DNA from: Methyloglobulus sp.
GTDB taxonomy: Bacteria; Pseudomonadota; Gammaproteobacteria; Methylococcales; Methylomonadaceae
Direction of reading: 5' to 3'
Length of the DNA: 7,235 nucleotides
Assembly (NCBI GenBank): GCA_013140405.1
Contig: JABFSV010000162.1
Location: forward strand, 1 to 7,235
The notes beneath the pieces were generated by a model, which saw nothing but the letters and a program-made list of their open reading frames with translations, made no database searches and was not told where the DNA came from. The position numbers were made by a program, and so were the translations under genes. Below are positions 1 to 6,144 of the stretch, piece after piece (position 1 is the stretch's first letter; each line of letters starts with the position of its first letter).

Positions 1-129
1 CAAGTGCCTGAAGATTTCCATCACCCTGATGCTCGTTCCTTGGTTAGCCAATGCGTGGTTGAGTTGAACGCGGAAGCTAACCATGATGACATGGATTATG
101 AGCCATGGGGTGCACAAGCATATGCATAA
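1..129 (+). CDS. flhF: FlhF C-terminus (flagellar SRP-type GTPase), partial
   Basis: The first reading frame is open from the window edge to the TAA at 127-129 and encodes the last 42 residues of a protein; the start lies outside the window. The visible segment begins QVPEDFHHPDARSLV, which resembles the conserved tail of the FlhF G domain (typically GQxVPEDxH...A..LV), followed by a variable acidic end. FlhF is a signal-recognition-particle-family GTPase that marks the cell pole and recruits the first flagellar basal-body parts there. The assignment rests on this short motif and on the neighbour, since flhF directly precedes flhG in polar flagellates. Its stop codon overlaps the likely flhG start (ATGCATAA, 122-129), which suggests translational coupling. 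Confidence 0.87.
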   Translation, partial: QVPEDFHHPDARSLVSQCVVELNAEANHDDMDYEPWGAQAYA

Positions 130-994
130 GCATTCTGATCAAGCAGCAGGAATTAGAAAAATGAACAACATCAAACCCGTACGTGTCATCGCCATAACCA
201 GTGGCAAAGGGGGGGCTGGTAAAACCAATTTATCGGTTAATCTCGGCATCGCGCTTGCCCAAACCGGGCAGCGGGTGGCTATTCTGGATGCTGATATGGG
301 TCTGGCTAATGTCGATATCCTGTTAGGCGTTTATCCAAAGTTTAATCTTTCCCATGTCTTGTCAGGCGAAAGAACCTTACCTGAAATCATGCTGGAAGGG
401 CCGTCTGGCATACGGGTCATCCCTGGTGCATCAGGCATCCAGAAAATGGCTGAACTGTCGGCGACTGAGCAGGCGGCGATGATCCGTGCGTTCAGTGAAA
501 TTGACCAGGAACTGGATGTCTTGATTGTTGATACCGCAGCGGGCATATCGGCCAGCGTGGTCAATTTTGCTAGGGCTTGCCAGGAAATTATTGTGGTTGT
601 CTGCGATGAACCGACATCACTCACCGATGCCTATGCTTTTATTAAGCTGCTGAACAGGGATTATAAGCTGTCTAATTTTCATGTCATCACCAACATGGTC
701 AAGACAGTCCAACAAGGCCAGGCCTTGTTCCAAAAATTGACCAAAGTGACTGATCATTACCTTGATGTTACCTTACGATTTGTAGGTGCAGTGCCTTATG
801 ATGAAAACTTGCGTAAATCTGTTCAAAAGCAGACGCCTGTTGTTGTCGGTTTCCCAGAAACTAAGGCTTCCCTTGCCATCAAAGAAATCGCCGGGAAAAT
901 TAACAACTGGCCATTGAAGGCCAATGCGGGCAGTTTCATTGAATTTTTTGTTGAGAAAATGATCCGTTATGATTCCAATAAGGATGTCGCATGA
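122..994 (+). CDS. flhG: FlhG/FleN, MinD-like ATPase controlling flagellar number
   Basis: FlhG (FleN in Pseudomonas) is a membrane-associated ATPase of the MinD/ParA family that limits the number of polar flagella by acting on FlhF and, in Pseudomonas-type systems, on the master regulator FleQ. Counting from ATG 122 (290 aa), the deviant Walker A motif GKGGAGKT is at residues 28-35, the switch I motif LDAD at 55-58, and the switch II motif VDTAAG at 136-141. CDEPTSLTDAYA and KLTKVTDHYLDV further along are typical of FleN. The reading frame is open back to ATG 83. I chose ATG 122 because the N-terminus then contains DQAAGIR (residues 6-12), matching the DQAxxLR element through which FlhG activates the FlhF GTPase. 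ATG 161 has the better ribosome binding site but would delete that element. The stop overlaps fliA by ATGA. Confidence 0.93.
   Translation: MHKHSDQAAGIRKMNNIKPVRVIAITSGKGGAGKTNLSVNLGIALAQTGQRVAILDADMGLANVDILLGVYPKFNLSHVLSGERTLPEIMLEGPSGIRVIPGASGIQKMAELSATEQAAMIRAFSEIDQELDVLIVDTAAGISASVVNFARACQEIIVVVCDEPTSLTDAYAFIKLLNRDYKLSNFHVITNMVKTVQQGQALFQKLTKVTDHYLDVTLRFVGAVPYDENLRKSVQKQTPVVVGFPETKASLAIKEIAGKINNWPLKANAGSFIEFFVEKMIRYDSNKDVA
148..152 (+). promoter_or_regulatory. AGGAA, possible internal ribosome binding site in flhG
   Basis: AGGAA lies 8 bases before ATG 161, an in-frame Met of flhG (MNNIKPV). It is the strongest Shine-Dalgarno-like sequence near the flhG start; ATG 122 has only a weak GGGG (107-110) 11 bases upstream. 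Starting at 161 would give a FleN-sized protein lacking the DQAxxLR element. It may be chance, an alternative start, or the true start. Confidence 0.35.
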
Positions 995-1728
995 ATGCCG
1001 TGGCAATGTATACCTCTGTGCAATCTGTCGGTGTCGATGCCCGTATCATGGAGCATGCGCCCTTAGTTAAACGGATCGCACATCATTTATTAAACAGGTT
1101 GCCAGATTCAGTCCAAGTGGATGATTTGATCCAGGCTGGGATGATTGGTTTACTGGAAGCCATCAAAAATTTTGATGCGTCCCAAGGGGCCAGTTTTGAG
1201 ACTTATGCCGGCATCCGCATCAAGGGTGCCATGCTCGATGAAGTCCGCCGTTCCGATTGGACACCGCGCTCTGTGCATAAAAATTCCCGCCGGGTTGCCG
1301 ATGCAATCCAGTCAATTGAAAACAAAACCCAGTGCGAAGCACGGGATGTCGATATCGCCGAGCATTTAGGCATTGCTATCGATGAATACAACCATATCTT
1401 GCAAGATAGCGTAAGTTGCCGCCTTTTCAGTGTTGAAGAATTGGCCCAAAATGAAGACAATTACTTTGATGAGCCACACCACATAGAGGAAGAGCCTTTA
1501 AATGGTTTGGTGCGGGATGGCTTCCAGCAAGCATTGGCAAACGCCATCATGGGCTTGCCAGAACGTGAGCGTTTGGTCATATCGTTGTATTATGACGATG
1601 AACTCAATTTACGTGAAATCGGCGAGGTCTTGAACATCAGCGAATCCCGGGTGAGCCAAATCTGTACCCAAGCGGTATTGAGATTACGCTCCAGACTGGC
1701 TGAATGGACTGATGCGATTGAGCTGTAA
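991..1728 (+). CDS. fliA: FliA, flagellar sigma-28 factor
   Basis: FliA directs RNA polymerase to late flagellar and chemotaxis promoters and is normally held inactive by FlgM until the hook-basal body is complete. The 245-residue product has region 2 at about 22-92, including APLVKRIAHHLL and DLIQAGMIGLLEA, and the region 2.4 stretch ETYAGIRIKGAMLDEVRRSDW at 70-90. Region 3 follows at about 95-150, then an acidic spacer (155-170), and region 4 at about 182-235 with LPERERLVISLYYDDELNL and the helix-turn-helix LREIGEVLNISESRVSQI. The length is that of ordinary FliA proteins. The start overlaps the flhG stop (ATGA, 991-994), and AAGGA at 980-984 is a good ribosome binding site. In Pseudomonas the next genes are cheY and cheZ; here the next gene is motC. 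Confidence 0.97.
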   Translation: MNAVAMYTSVQSVGVDARIMEHAPLVKRIAHHLLNRLPDSVQVDDLIQAGMIGLLEAIKNFDASQGASFETYAGIRIKGAMLDEVRRSDWTPRSVHKNSRRVADAIQSIENKTQCEARDVDIAEHLGIAIDEYNHILQDSVSCRLFSVEELAQNEDNYFDEPHHIEEEPLNGLVRDGFQQALANAIMGLPERERLVISLYYDDELNLREIGEVLNISESRVSQICTQAVLRLRSRLAEWTDAIEL

Positions 1729-1788
1729 GCAGTTTTCGATTAACCATCATCGCGGATGCCTTGCCTAACGTGATAAACAACTAGATAA

Positions 1789-2544
1789 ATGGATATTCTA
1801 AGCATCATCGGCATTATCGTTAGCCTGTGCTCGCTCTTGCTGGGAAACCTGTTGGATGGCGGTGATATAAGCTCATTACTGAATGGCCCTGCCCTTATCA
1901 TTGTGTTTGGCGGTACGATTGGCGCAACACTTTTACAATTTCCCCCCTTAATATTTCTTAGAAGCCTGGAAATGTCTTTATGGATTTTCAAGCCCAATGA
2001 AATCAATCTCGAAGCACAAATTGCACAGATCGTTGGTTGGAGCCATCTGGCCCGTAGGCGTGGATTATTAGGCCTGGAAGAATTGATTCATGCGGAAGAA
2101 GATCCCTTCCTGCAAAAGGGCTTACAGCTCTTGGTGGATGGCAAAGATGCTGAGGCGATACGTGACACCCTAGAACTGGAAATCAACATCAGGGAAAACA
2201 GAGACTACCAAGCCGCCCGGCTATTCGAAGCAATGGGGGGCTATGCTCCTACTGTTGGTATTCTGGGTGCCGTCATGGGTTTGATACATGTGATGGAGAA
2301 CCTTAGCGATCCTGGCTTGTTGGGGAAAGGGATTGCCACTGCTTTTGTCGCGACGATATACGGTGTGGCATCTGCAAATCTTATATTTTTACCGATTGCC
2401 AATAAGCTGAAAGCCCACGTTTTTGCTGAAAACCAAGCTAAAGAAATGATTGTTTTGGGTATTTCAGCCATCGCTAAAAATGAAAACCCAAAAAATATTG
2501 CGCTTCAATTAAACAGTTACCTGAACGAAAAAGAGATGACTTAG
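1789..2544 (+). CDS. motC: MotC, MotA-family flagellar stator subunit
   Basis: This is the channel subunit of a flagellar stator, an inner-membrane ring around the MotB-type subunit that couples ion flow to torque on the rotor. The 251-residue product has four predicted membrane segments: about 4-20, 33-51, 152-170 and 182-204. A large cytoplasmic loop of about 60-148 carries the rotor-facing charged residues (ARRRG at 88-92, EELI at 97-100). Prolines P154 (GGYAPTVGILGAVMGLI) and P202 correspond to the two conserved MotA prolines. The N-terminus MDILSIIG...GNLLDGG and the LLNGPALIIVFGGT motif resemble Pseudomonas MotC more than E. coli MotA. The ribosome binding site is weak, as might be expected if it is translated from the fliA transcript 60 bases downstream. 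The driving ion (proton or sodium) cannot be settled by reading alone. Confidence 0.93.
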   Translation: MDILSIIGIIVSLCSLLLGNLLDGGDISSLLNGPALIIVFGGTIGATLLQFPPLIFLRSLEMSLWIFKPNEINLEAQIAQIVGWSHLARRRGLLGLEELIHAEEDPFLQKGLQLLVDGKDAEAIRDTLELEINIRENRDYQAARLFEAMGGYAPTVGILGAVMGLIHVMENLSDPGLLGKGIATAFVATIYGVASANLIFLPIANKLKAHVFAENQAKEMIVLGISAIAKNENPKNIALQLNSYLNEKEMT

Positions 2545-2547
2545 GCG

Positions 2548-3753
2548 ATGGCACGGCAAAGAAGGAAAGTATTCGTAGATGCCAATAACCATGACCGTTG
2601 GATAGTGTCGTATGCCGACTTTATTACTTTATTGTTTGCATTCTTTGTTGTGATGTATTCAATTTCTTCGGTAAACCAAGGGAAATATAGAAGCCTGACG
2701 CAATCATTAGGCACTGCATTCTCAAATAAAGACAAACAGGAAAAAACGCCCAACCCTGTTGTTCAAAGTGAGCCAGTTTTAAACACTACCCAGGTCGTTC
2801 CGTTAAGTATCGCTTTTGAAACTAAAATATTGGCGCCACAAGCGACAATGGAAAATGAAAAAGAATGGGAATTAACCTCAAGCCCATTCAATGAAAAAAA
2901 CCTATTTGCTGATGCCCAAATTAAGCCGCTCATTAAAACCGAACAGACACCCTTATCAGACACTCTTTCATTGACTTTTGAATCGGCCAAGTTAGGTGAC
3001 CTAACCTCAGCGGAGGCGGAAGGTAGTCCAAAAGGAGCTGAAGACGTCGACAAAACTGAAGCTGCCGAAACTGAGCCGTCTTCAGACATTGGTCATTCAA
3101 AGTTGCTAGACATCCTCACCGTGCCTTTTGAATCGATGGTTTCAGATAACCAGACAGTGGCAGACGTGGAAAAAAAACGTGAACTGAGTGATGAAATACT
3201 AAAAGAAAGAAAACAATTGAGCCAGGTATCCGATCAATTAGAAACCGCATTAGGATCATTTATTAATGACAACCTGGTTTCGGTTAAGCGGAATGATTAC
3301 TGGATAGAGTTGGAAATGAACAGCGAATTGTTATTTTTAAGCGGTGAGGCAGCATTATCCAAAAAAGCCCCGCCCGTGCTTAAAGAAATTGTCCAAGTGA
3401 TTAATGGACTTCCCAATGCTATTAATGTCGAAGGCCATACTGACAATATCCCCATTAGTAACCTAAAATTCCCATCGAACTGGGATTTGTCATCTGCCCG
3501 CGCAACCAGTGTTGTCCAGGCGTTTGTAAGGGAAGGCGTCAACCCAACCCGCCTTTCTGCCGTGGGTTATGGTGAATTTCATCCGATTGACGATAATACG
3601 ACAGACGAAGGGCGGTTTAAAAATCGGCGGGTAACCCTTGTTTTAATGTCACAGGCCTTTTCACGCTATGGGGCTAATGATGAAGAACGTGCCAAATTAT
3701 TAAACTTGGTGCCAACTGCCAGTCCAGGCCAGCCTCCCGAAAGTAAGCCTTGA
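2548..3753 (+). CDS. motD: MotD, MotB-family stator anchor with a long linker
   Basis: MotB-type subunits plug the MotA/MotC ring and anchor the stator to peptidoglycan. After a basic N-terminus (MARQRRK), the motif WIVSYADFITLLFAFFVVMYS (18-38) forms the single membrane helix; Asp24 is the conserved ion-binding residue. NQGKYRSLTQSLGTAF (43-58) fits the amphipathic plug. The C-terminal OmpA-like peptidoglycan-binding domain spans about 250-370, with VEGHTDNIPI (294-303), NWDLSSARA (311-319) and RFKNRRV (356-362). Between them lies a hydrophilic, acidic linker of about 150 residues holding degenerate FE[ST] repeats. At 401 residues it is about 100 longer than Pseudomonas MotD as I recall it, and the excess is in this linker. 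motC ends 3 bases upstream, so the pair is translationally linked, as expected for subunits of one complex. Confidence 0.93.
   Translation: MARQRRKVFVDANNHDRWIVSYADFITLLFAFFVVMYSISSVNQGKYRSLTQSLGTAFSNKDKQEKTPNPVVQSEPVLNTTQVVPLSIAFETKILAPQATMENEKEWELTSSPFNEKNLFADAQIKPLIKTEQTPLSDTLSLTFESAKLGDLTSAEAEGSPKGAEDVDKTEAAETEPSSDIGHSKLLDILTVPFESMVSDNQTVADVEKKRELSDEILKERKQLSQVSDQLETALGSFINDNLVSVKRNDYWIELEMNSELLFLSGEAALSKKAPPVLKEIVQVINGLPNAINVEGHTDNIPISNLKFPSNWDLSSARATSVVQAFVREGVNPTRLSAVGYGEFHPIDDNTTDEGRFKNRRVTLVLMSQAFSRYGANDEERAKLLNLVPTASPGQPPESKP
2800..3147 (+). repeat. Degenerate FE[ST] peptide repeats in the MotD linker
   Basis: Three short related segments occur in the MotD periplasmic linker: PLSIAFETKIL (residues 85-95), DTLSLTFESAKLGD (138-151) and DILTVPFESMVSD (188-200). 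They share the pattern [LI]-[ST]-x-x-F-E-[ST] at a period of about 50 residues. A weaker relative, LTSSPFNEK, lies at 109-117. At DNA level the second and third copies share CTTTTGAATCG. The spacers are rich in E, D, S, T, A and P. Function unknown. Confidence 0.5.
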
Positions 3754-3770
3754 GTTGAGTTTTCGCAGCC

Positions 3771-3932
3771 ATGTTAGAAATAAAGCCAATCGCCACTATT
3801 TGTCCGGTCATAAAAGCGGGTAAAATTAAAAAAGATGAACACTCACCCAATCAGCAAGAATCTAAAAAAAAGCCTAAGTCGGAAGAGCAAGAGCCACCAC
3901 AAACCATCCAACATATCGATGAGAATGCCTAA
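3771..3932 (+). CDS. Small Lys/Glu-rich protein, 53 aa, upstream of fipA
   Basis: An open frame from ATG 3771 to TAA 3930-3932 encodes MLEIKPIATICPVIKAG followed by a strongly charged, Lys/Glu/Gln/Pro-rich tail ending IQHIDENA. Support for its being real is positional: it starts 17 bases after the motD stop, and its TAA shares one base with the fipA start (TAATG), a classic coupled junction. It also fills an otherwise unexplained gap of about 180 bases. From memory, short proteins with a MxxIxPIxPIxPV-like N-terminus and a charged, His-Ile-Asp-containing end occur next to DUF2802 genes in other gammaproteobacteria, but I cannot confirm this. There is no signal peptide or membrane helix. The ribosome binding site is weak. 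Its function is not known; a soluble accessory factor of the stator or polar module is one possibility. Confidence 0.65.
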   Translation: MLEIKPIATICPVIKAGKIKKDEHSPNQQESKKKPKSEEQEPPQTIQHIDENA

Positions 3933-4333
3933 TGCTTAGCCCTTTATGGATAACCATTATTATTGCGTTTATCTCTTGTGCACTGGCTATTGTAGTTGTC
4001 GCGCTCGTTTGGCTAATAAGGAAACACGTAAGGCTTAAGCGTGATTACCAAGCACTTTCGGAGATTGTGCATGGCTTGAATAATGATGTCCGTGATTTAT
4101 ATACCGCGACATTGACAGTGGACGAGCGAATATCGGCCACCGATGAACAGATTAACAACTTGTCCGAAAAAGTTAACGATTTTCAACAAATTGAACCCTC
4201 TAACCATGCTTATAGCTTGGCCATTCAAAAAGTACGTAGTGGCGCAAGCGTAAGTGAACTCATGCAAACCGCAGGCTTAAGCCAGGATGAGGCGGCGTTA
4301 TTGATCCGTTTGCATGGTTCAAAAACACGTTAA
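3932..4333 (+). CDS. fipA: FipA, DUF2802 membrane protein partner of FlhF
   Basis: The 133-residue product has one N-terminal membrane helix (about 5-29), a basic stop-transfer stretch (RKHVRLKRDY), a predicted coiled-coil region (about 40-88), and a C-terminal DUF2802 domain (about 93-129) reading YSLAIQKVRSGASVSELM and GLSQDEAALLIRLHG. FipA proteins of Vibrio, Shewanella and Pseudomonas bind FlhF through this cytoplasmic domain and help place it at the pole. Gly104, Glu120 and Leu123 have the same spacing as three residues I recall as important for FlhF binding in Vibrio FipA. The gene order motD-(small gene)-fipA and the presence of flhF at the other end of the same block support the call. 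It starts within the stop codon of the small upstream gene. This is the last gene of the rightward block. Confidence 0.85.
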   Translation: MLSPLWITIIIAFISCALAIVVVALVWLIRKHVRLKRDYQALSEIVHGLNNDVRDLYTATLTVDERISATDEQINNLSEKVNDFQQIEPSNHAYSLAIQKVRSGASVSELMQTAGLSQDEAALLIRLHGSKTR

Positions 4334-4352
4334 GCGACGCGGCTTCGGATTC

Positions 4353-4889
4353 TTAAAATAATTCTATATCGTCCGATTTCTTATGCCCAAGGGCGTTTTT
4401 CTCGGCAATGGCGTCATCGACAGACTTACCTTGCAATATGGCATCGAACATCATTTTTTCAGACTCCATGGTATATCTCGAACGAATTTGATTCTGGAAT
4501 TCATGCCATTGATTAGGATTATATAATCGCTCAGGGTTTTCCACGAGTTTTGACAGGCCCCTTAAATTCGAAGTGACATGCTGCAAGCATTGCTGCATGC
4601 GGTCATAAAACTGGAAAGCAATAATCGCCGCCTGAATTTTAGCATTTGTCTCCGAACAGCATTCCAATGCCTCGTCCTTCGTGCCAGAAGCCTCAAGGGA
4701 TATCAGATGGTTATTGATCGTCTGCATGCTTTCCACAATGTCGGTAAACGATTCAGTCAATGTGTTCACCGATAACTCACTTTCCAGCAGGATCACGTCT
4801 ACCTGGGCTGCGGACAAGTTTAAAAGTTTAATGGTCTCACGAACCTGACTCCAATCAAGATCGGGTTTTTTTGAATTGGAATGGGACAT
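4353..4889 (-). CDS. CheZ-like chemotaxis protein with C-terminal DIELF tail
   Basis: The product has 178 residues, no signal peptide or membrane segment, and is mainly predicted helical. The central segment FQFYDRMQQCLQHV (92-105) lines up with the CheZ active site (QFQDLTGQVIKR in E. coli), placing Asp96 and Gln100 at the positions of CheZ Asp143 and Gln147; this D-x-x-x-Q pair drives CheY-P dephosphorylation. RLYNPNQWHEFQNQIRSRYTMESEKMMFDAILQG (121-154) looks strongly conserved, but I do not recognise it from classical CheZ. The last residues, DDIELF, may act like the acidic/hydrophobic CheY-binding tail of CheZ. It is the last gene of the cheD-receiver-cheB operon, or is transcribed from its own promoter in the 102-base gap. 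GGTGA just before the ATG is a usable ribosome binding site. A phosphatase role is inference; it could be another small chemotaxis adaptor. Confidence 0.72.
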   Translation of the reverse strand: MSHSNSKKPDLDWSQVRETIKLLNLSAAQVDVILLESELSVNTLTESFTDIVESMQTINNHLISLEASGTKDEALECCSETNAKIQAAIIAFQFYDRMQQCLQHVTSNLRGLSKLVENPERLYNPNQWHEFQNQIRSRYTMESEKMMFDAILQGKSVDDAIAEKNALGHKKSDDIELF

Positions 4890-4921
4890 ATTTCACCAAG
4901 CACTGGTTTAAAGGGCAGTCT

Positions 4922-4950
4922 ATTATCATACACTATCCTTGAATGCCCAA
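4922..4950 (-). promoter_or_regulatory. Candidate sigma-70-type promoter before the CheZ-like gene
   Basis: On the minus strand TTGGGC (4950-4945) and GATAAT (4927-4922) are separated by 17 bases. The -10 matches 5 of 6 consensus bases, the -35 only 3 of 6. It lies 32 bases upstream of the ATG at 4889, in the gap after cheB. I see no FliA-type (TAAA-N15-GCCGATAA) promoter here. Confidence 0.33.
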
Positions 4951-4991
4951 AATTACGGCATAAGATAGCAACAAAAGCTGATGTAAGGATT

Positions 4992-6062
4992 TTATTGGAC
5001 TAATGCCAAAATCCGGGCGGAAATTTCTTCAAGCGGCAAGACATAATCCGCACAGCCCAATTTAAATGCAGCCCCAGGCATCCCCCAGACCACACTGGAC
5101 TGTTCGTCCTGGATCACGGTTTTTGCGCCTGCATCATGCATTTCTTTCATGCCTGCTGCACCGTCTGCACCCATGCCAGTCAATAAAACGGCTATTGCAT
5201 TGGCACCCGCACATTGGGTGACGGAACGGAACATCACATCGACTGCAGGTTTATGGCGGTTAACGGGTTCTGTATCCAGTAATTTTATGACATACCGGGA
5301 GCCTTCCCGCACCACCTCCATATGCCTGTCGCCGGGTGCCAGATAAATATGTCCGGCTTCGACAGTTTGCCCATTTTTTGGAATGCAGGCTGTCATTTCG
5401 GTAATTAGGTCAATATGTTTAACAAAAGATTCACTGAATGCGGCTGGCAAATGCTGTGTAATCACAACAGCCGGGGTGTCTGCAGGCAAGCCTTTGGCAA
5501 CCGTTTTTATCGCTTCCGTACCGCCTGTGGATGCGCCAAGGGCGATAATTCTGTTGCTGTTAGCGGGTTGCTTTTTTGCAAGGTCGGATTTTAAATTGGC
5601 AGTGCCGGGGGCTTTGTCTGTCTCCCTGGTCTTTAATGTCCTATTAAAATTGTTACCAATATTGGCCCGGGCAGCCATCCTGACTTTGCTGATAATTTCT
5701 TCGGCATAACTGTTAAGTGCGTTGGCAACATCAACCTTAGGTTTGGCGATGAAGTCCACAGCTCCCAGGGTCAGGGCTTCCAGAGTAACCCCCGCCCCTT
5801 TTTCGGTAAGGGTTGAAATCATCACAACGGGCGTTGGCCGTAGGCGCATCAAATTACGCAAAAAAGTGATGCCGTCCATGTTGGGCATTTCGATATCGAG
5901 CGTCAACACATCCGGATTTAACTGTTTAATCAAGTCCCGGGCAATCAGGGGATCAGCCGCCGTGCCGATGACTTCGATGTCAGGAGATGAATTCAGGATT
6001 TCAGTCAGCATTTTTCTGATTAACACTGAGTCATCGATGATCAATACTTTTATCTTATTCAT
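4992..6062 (-). CDS. cheB: CheB, receptor glutamate methylesterase
   Basis: CheB removes methyl groups from chemoreceptor glutamates (and deamidates glutamines in many species), and is activated by phosphoryl transfer from CheA. The 356-residue product has an N-terminal receiver (about 1-125) with acidic residues Asp10/Asp11, phospho-acceptor Asp56 (LTLDIEMP), Ser83 and Lys107 (FIAKP). A linker of about 130-170 follows, then the methylesterase domain (171-356). The catalytic triad is visible as Ser178 in GASTGG, His204 in TQHLP and Asp300 in TGMGADGA. WGMPGAAF near the end is also typical. Length and domain order are normal. AAGAG lies a few bases before the ATG. The receiver is nearly duplicated by the gene just upstream. 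cheD in the same operon indicates coupled methylesterase/deamidase adaptation. Confidence 0.97.
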   Translation of the reverse strand: MNKIKVLIIDDSVLIRKMLTEILNSSPDIEVIGTAADPLIARDLIKQLNPDVLTLDIEMPNMDGITFLRNLMRLRPTPVVMISTLTEKGAGVTLEALTLGAVDFIAKPKVDVANALNSYAEEIISKVRMAARANIGNNFNRTLKTRETDKAPGTANLKSDLAKKQPANSNRIIALGASTGGTEAIKTVAKGLPADTPAVVITQHLPAAFSESFVKHIDLITEMTACIPKNGQTVEAGHIYLAPGDRHMEVVREGSRYVIKLLDTEPVNRHKPAVDVMFRSVTQCAGANAIAVLLTGMGADGAAGMKEMHDAGAKTVIQDEQSSVVWGMPGAAFKLGCADYVLPLEEISARILALVQ

Positions 6063-6094
6063 CTGCTTCTCTTAAAATGGTCATTATTAGCTTA

Positions 6095-6125
6095 TTTATA
6101 TTCATTTTAAAATGCTATTTGTAAA
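6095..6125 (-). promoter_or_regulatory. Candidate promoter before cheB with palindrome in the spacer
   Basis: In the 82-base gap between the receiver gene and cheB, the minus strand has TTTACA (6125-6120) followed after 17 bases by AATATA (6102-6097), or after 19 bases by TATAAA (6100-6095). The region is very AT-rich, so such matches arise easily by chance. If real, it would give cheB a start independent of cheD. Confidence 0.28.
6103..6114. repeat. 12-bp perfect palindrome CATTTTAAAATG upstream of cheB
   Basis: CATTTTAAAATG is a perfect inverted repeat located in the spacer of the candidate cheB promoter. A partial copy, TTAAAATG, recurs at 6072-6079, 35 bases away from the same half at 6107-6114. 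It could be an operator, but the simple A/T composition makes chance a fair explanation. Confidence 0.35.
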
Positions 6126-6144
6126 AAGCTCGTGTTTTTAGTAC

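Noticed and set aside
331..624. Open frame on the minus strand inside flhG
   Set aside because: It lies wholly within the well-conserved flhG coding sequence, and its product resembles no family. It is a shadow frame. The same applies to the other frames opposite cheB, cheD, motC and motD.
1721..1737. Weak stem-loop AGCTG-TAAG-CAGTT followed by TTTT at the fliA stop
   Set aside because: The stem has only five pairs including a G-T wobble, and the T-run is short and overlaps the stem. motC follows on the same strand, so a terminator is not convincing.
1769..1776. CGTGATAA before motC as a FliA-type -10 element
   Set aside because: Only GATAA matches GCCGATAA, and there is no TAAA element at the required distance upstream.
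4385..4400. GCCCAAGGGC followed by GTTTTT as a terminator for the rightward operon
   Set aside because: The stem is 3-4 pairs with almost no loop, and it falls inside the coding region of the CheZ-like gene. It is too weak to call.
5149..6075. Long plus-strand frames opposite cheB
   Set aside because: They are antisense shadows of a gene with intact receiver and catalytic motifs. Their translations show no recognisable domains.
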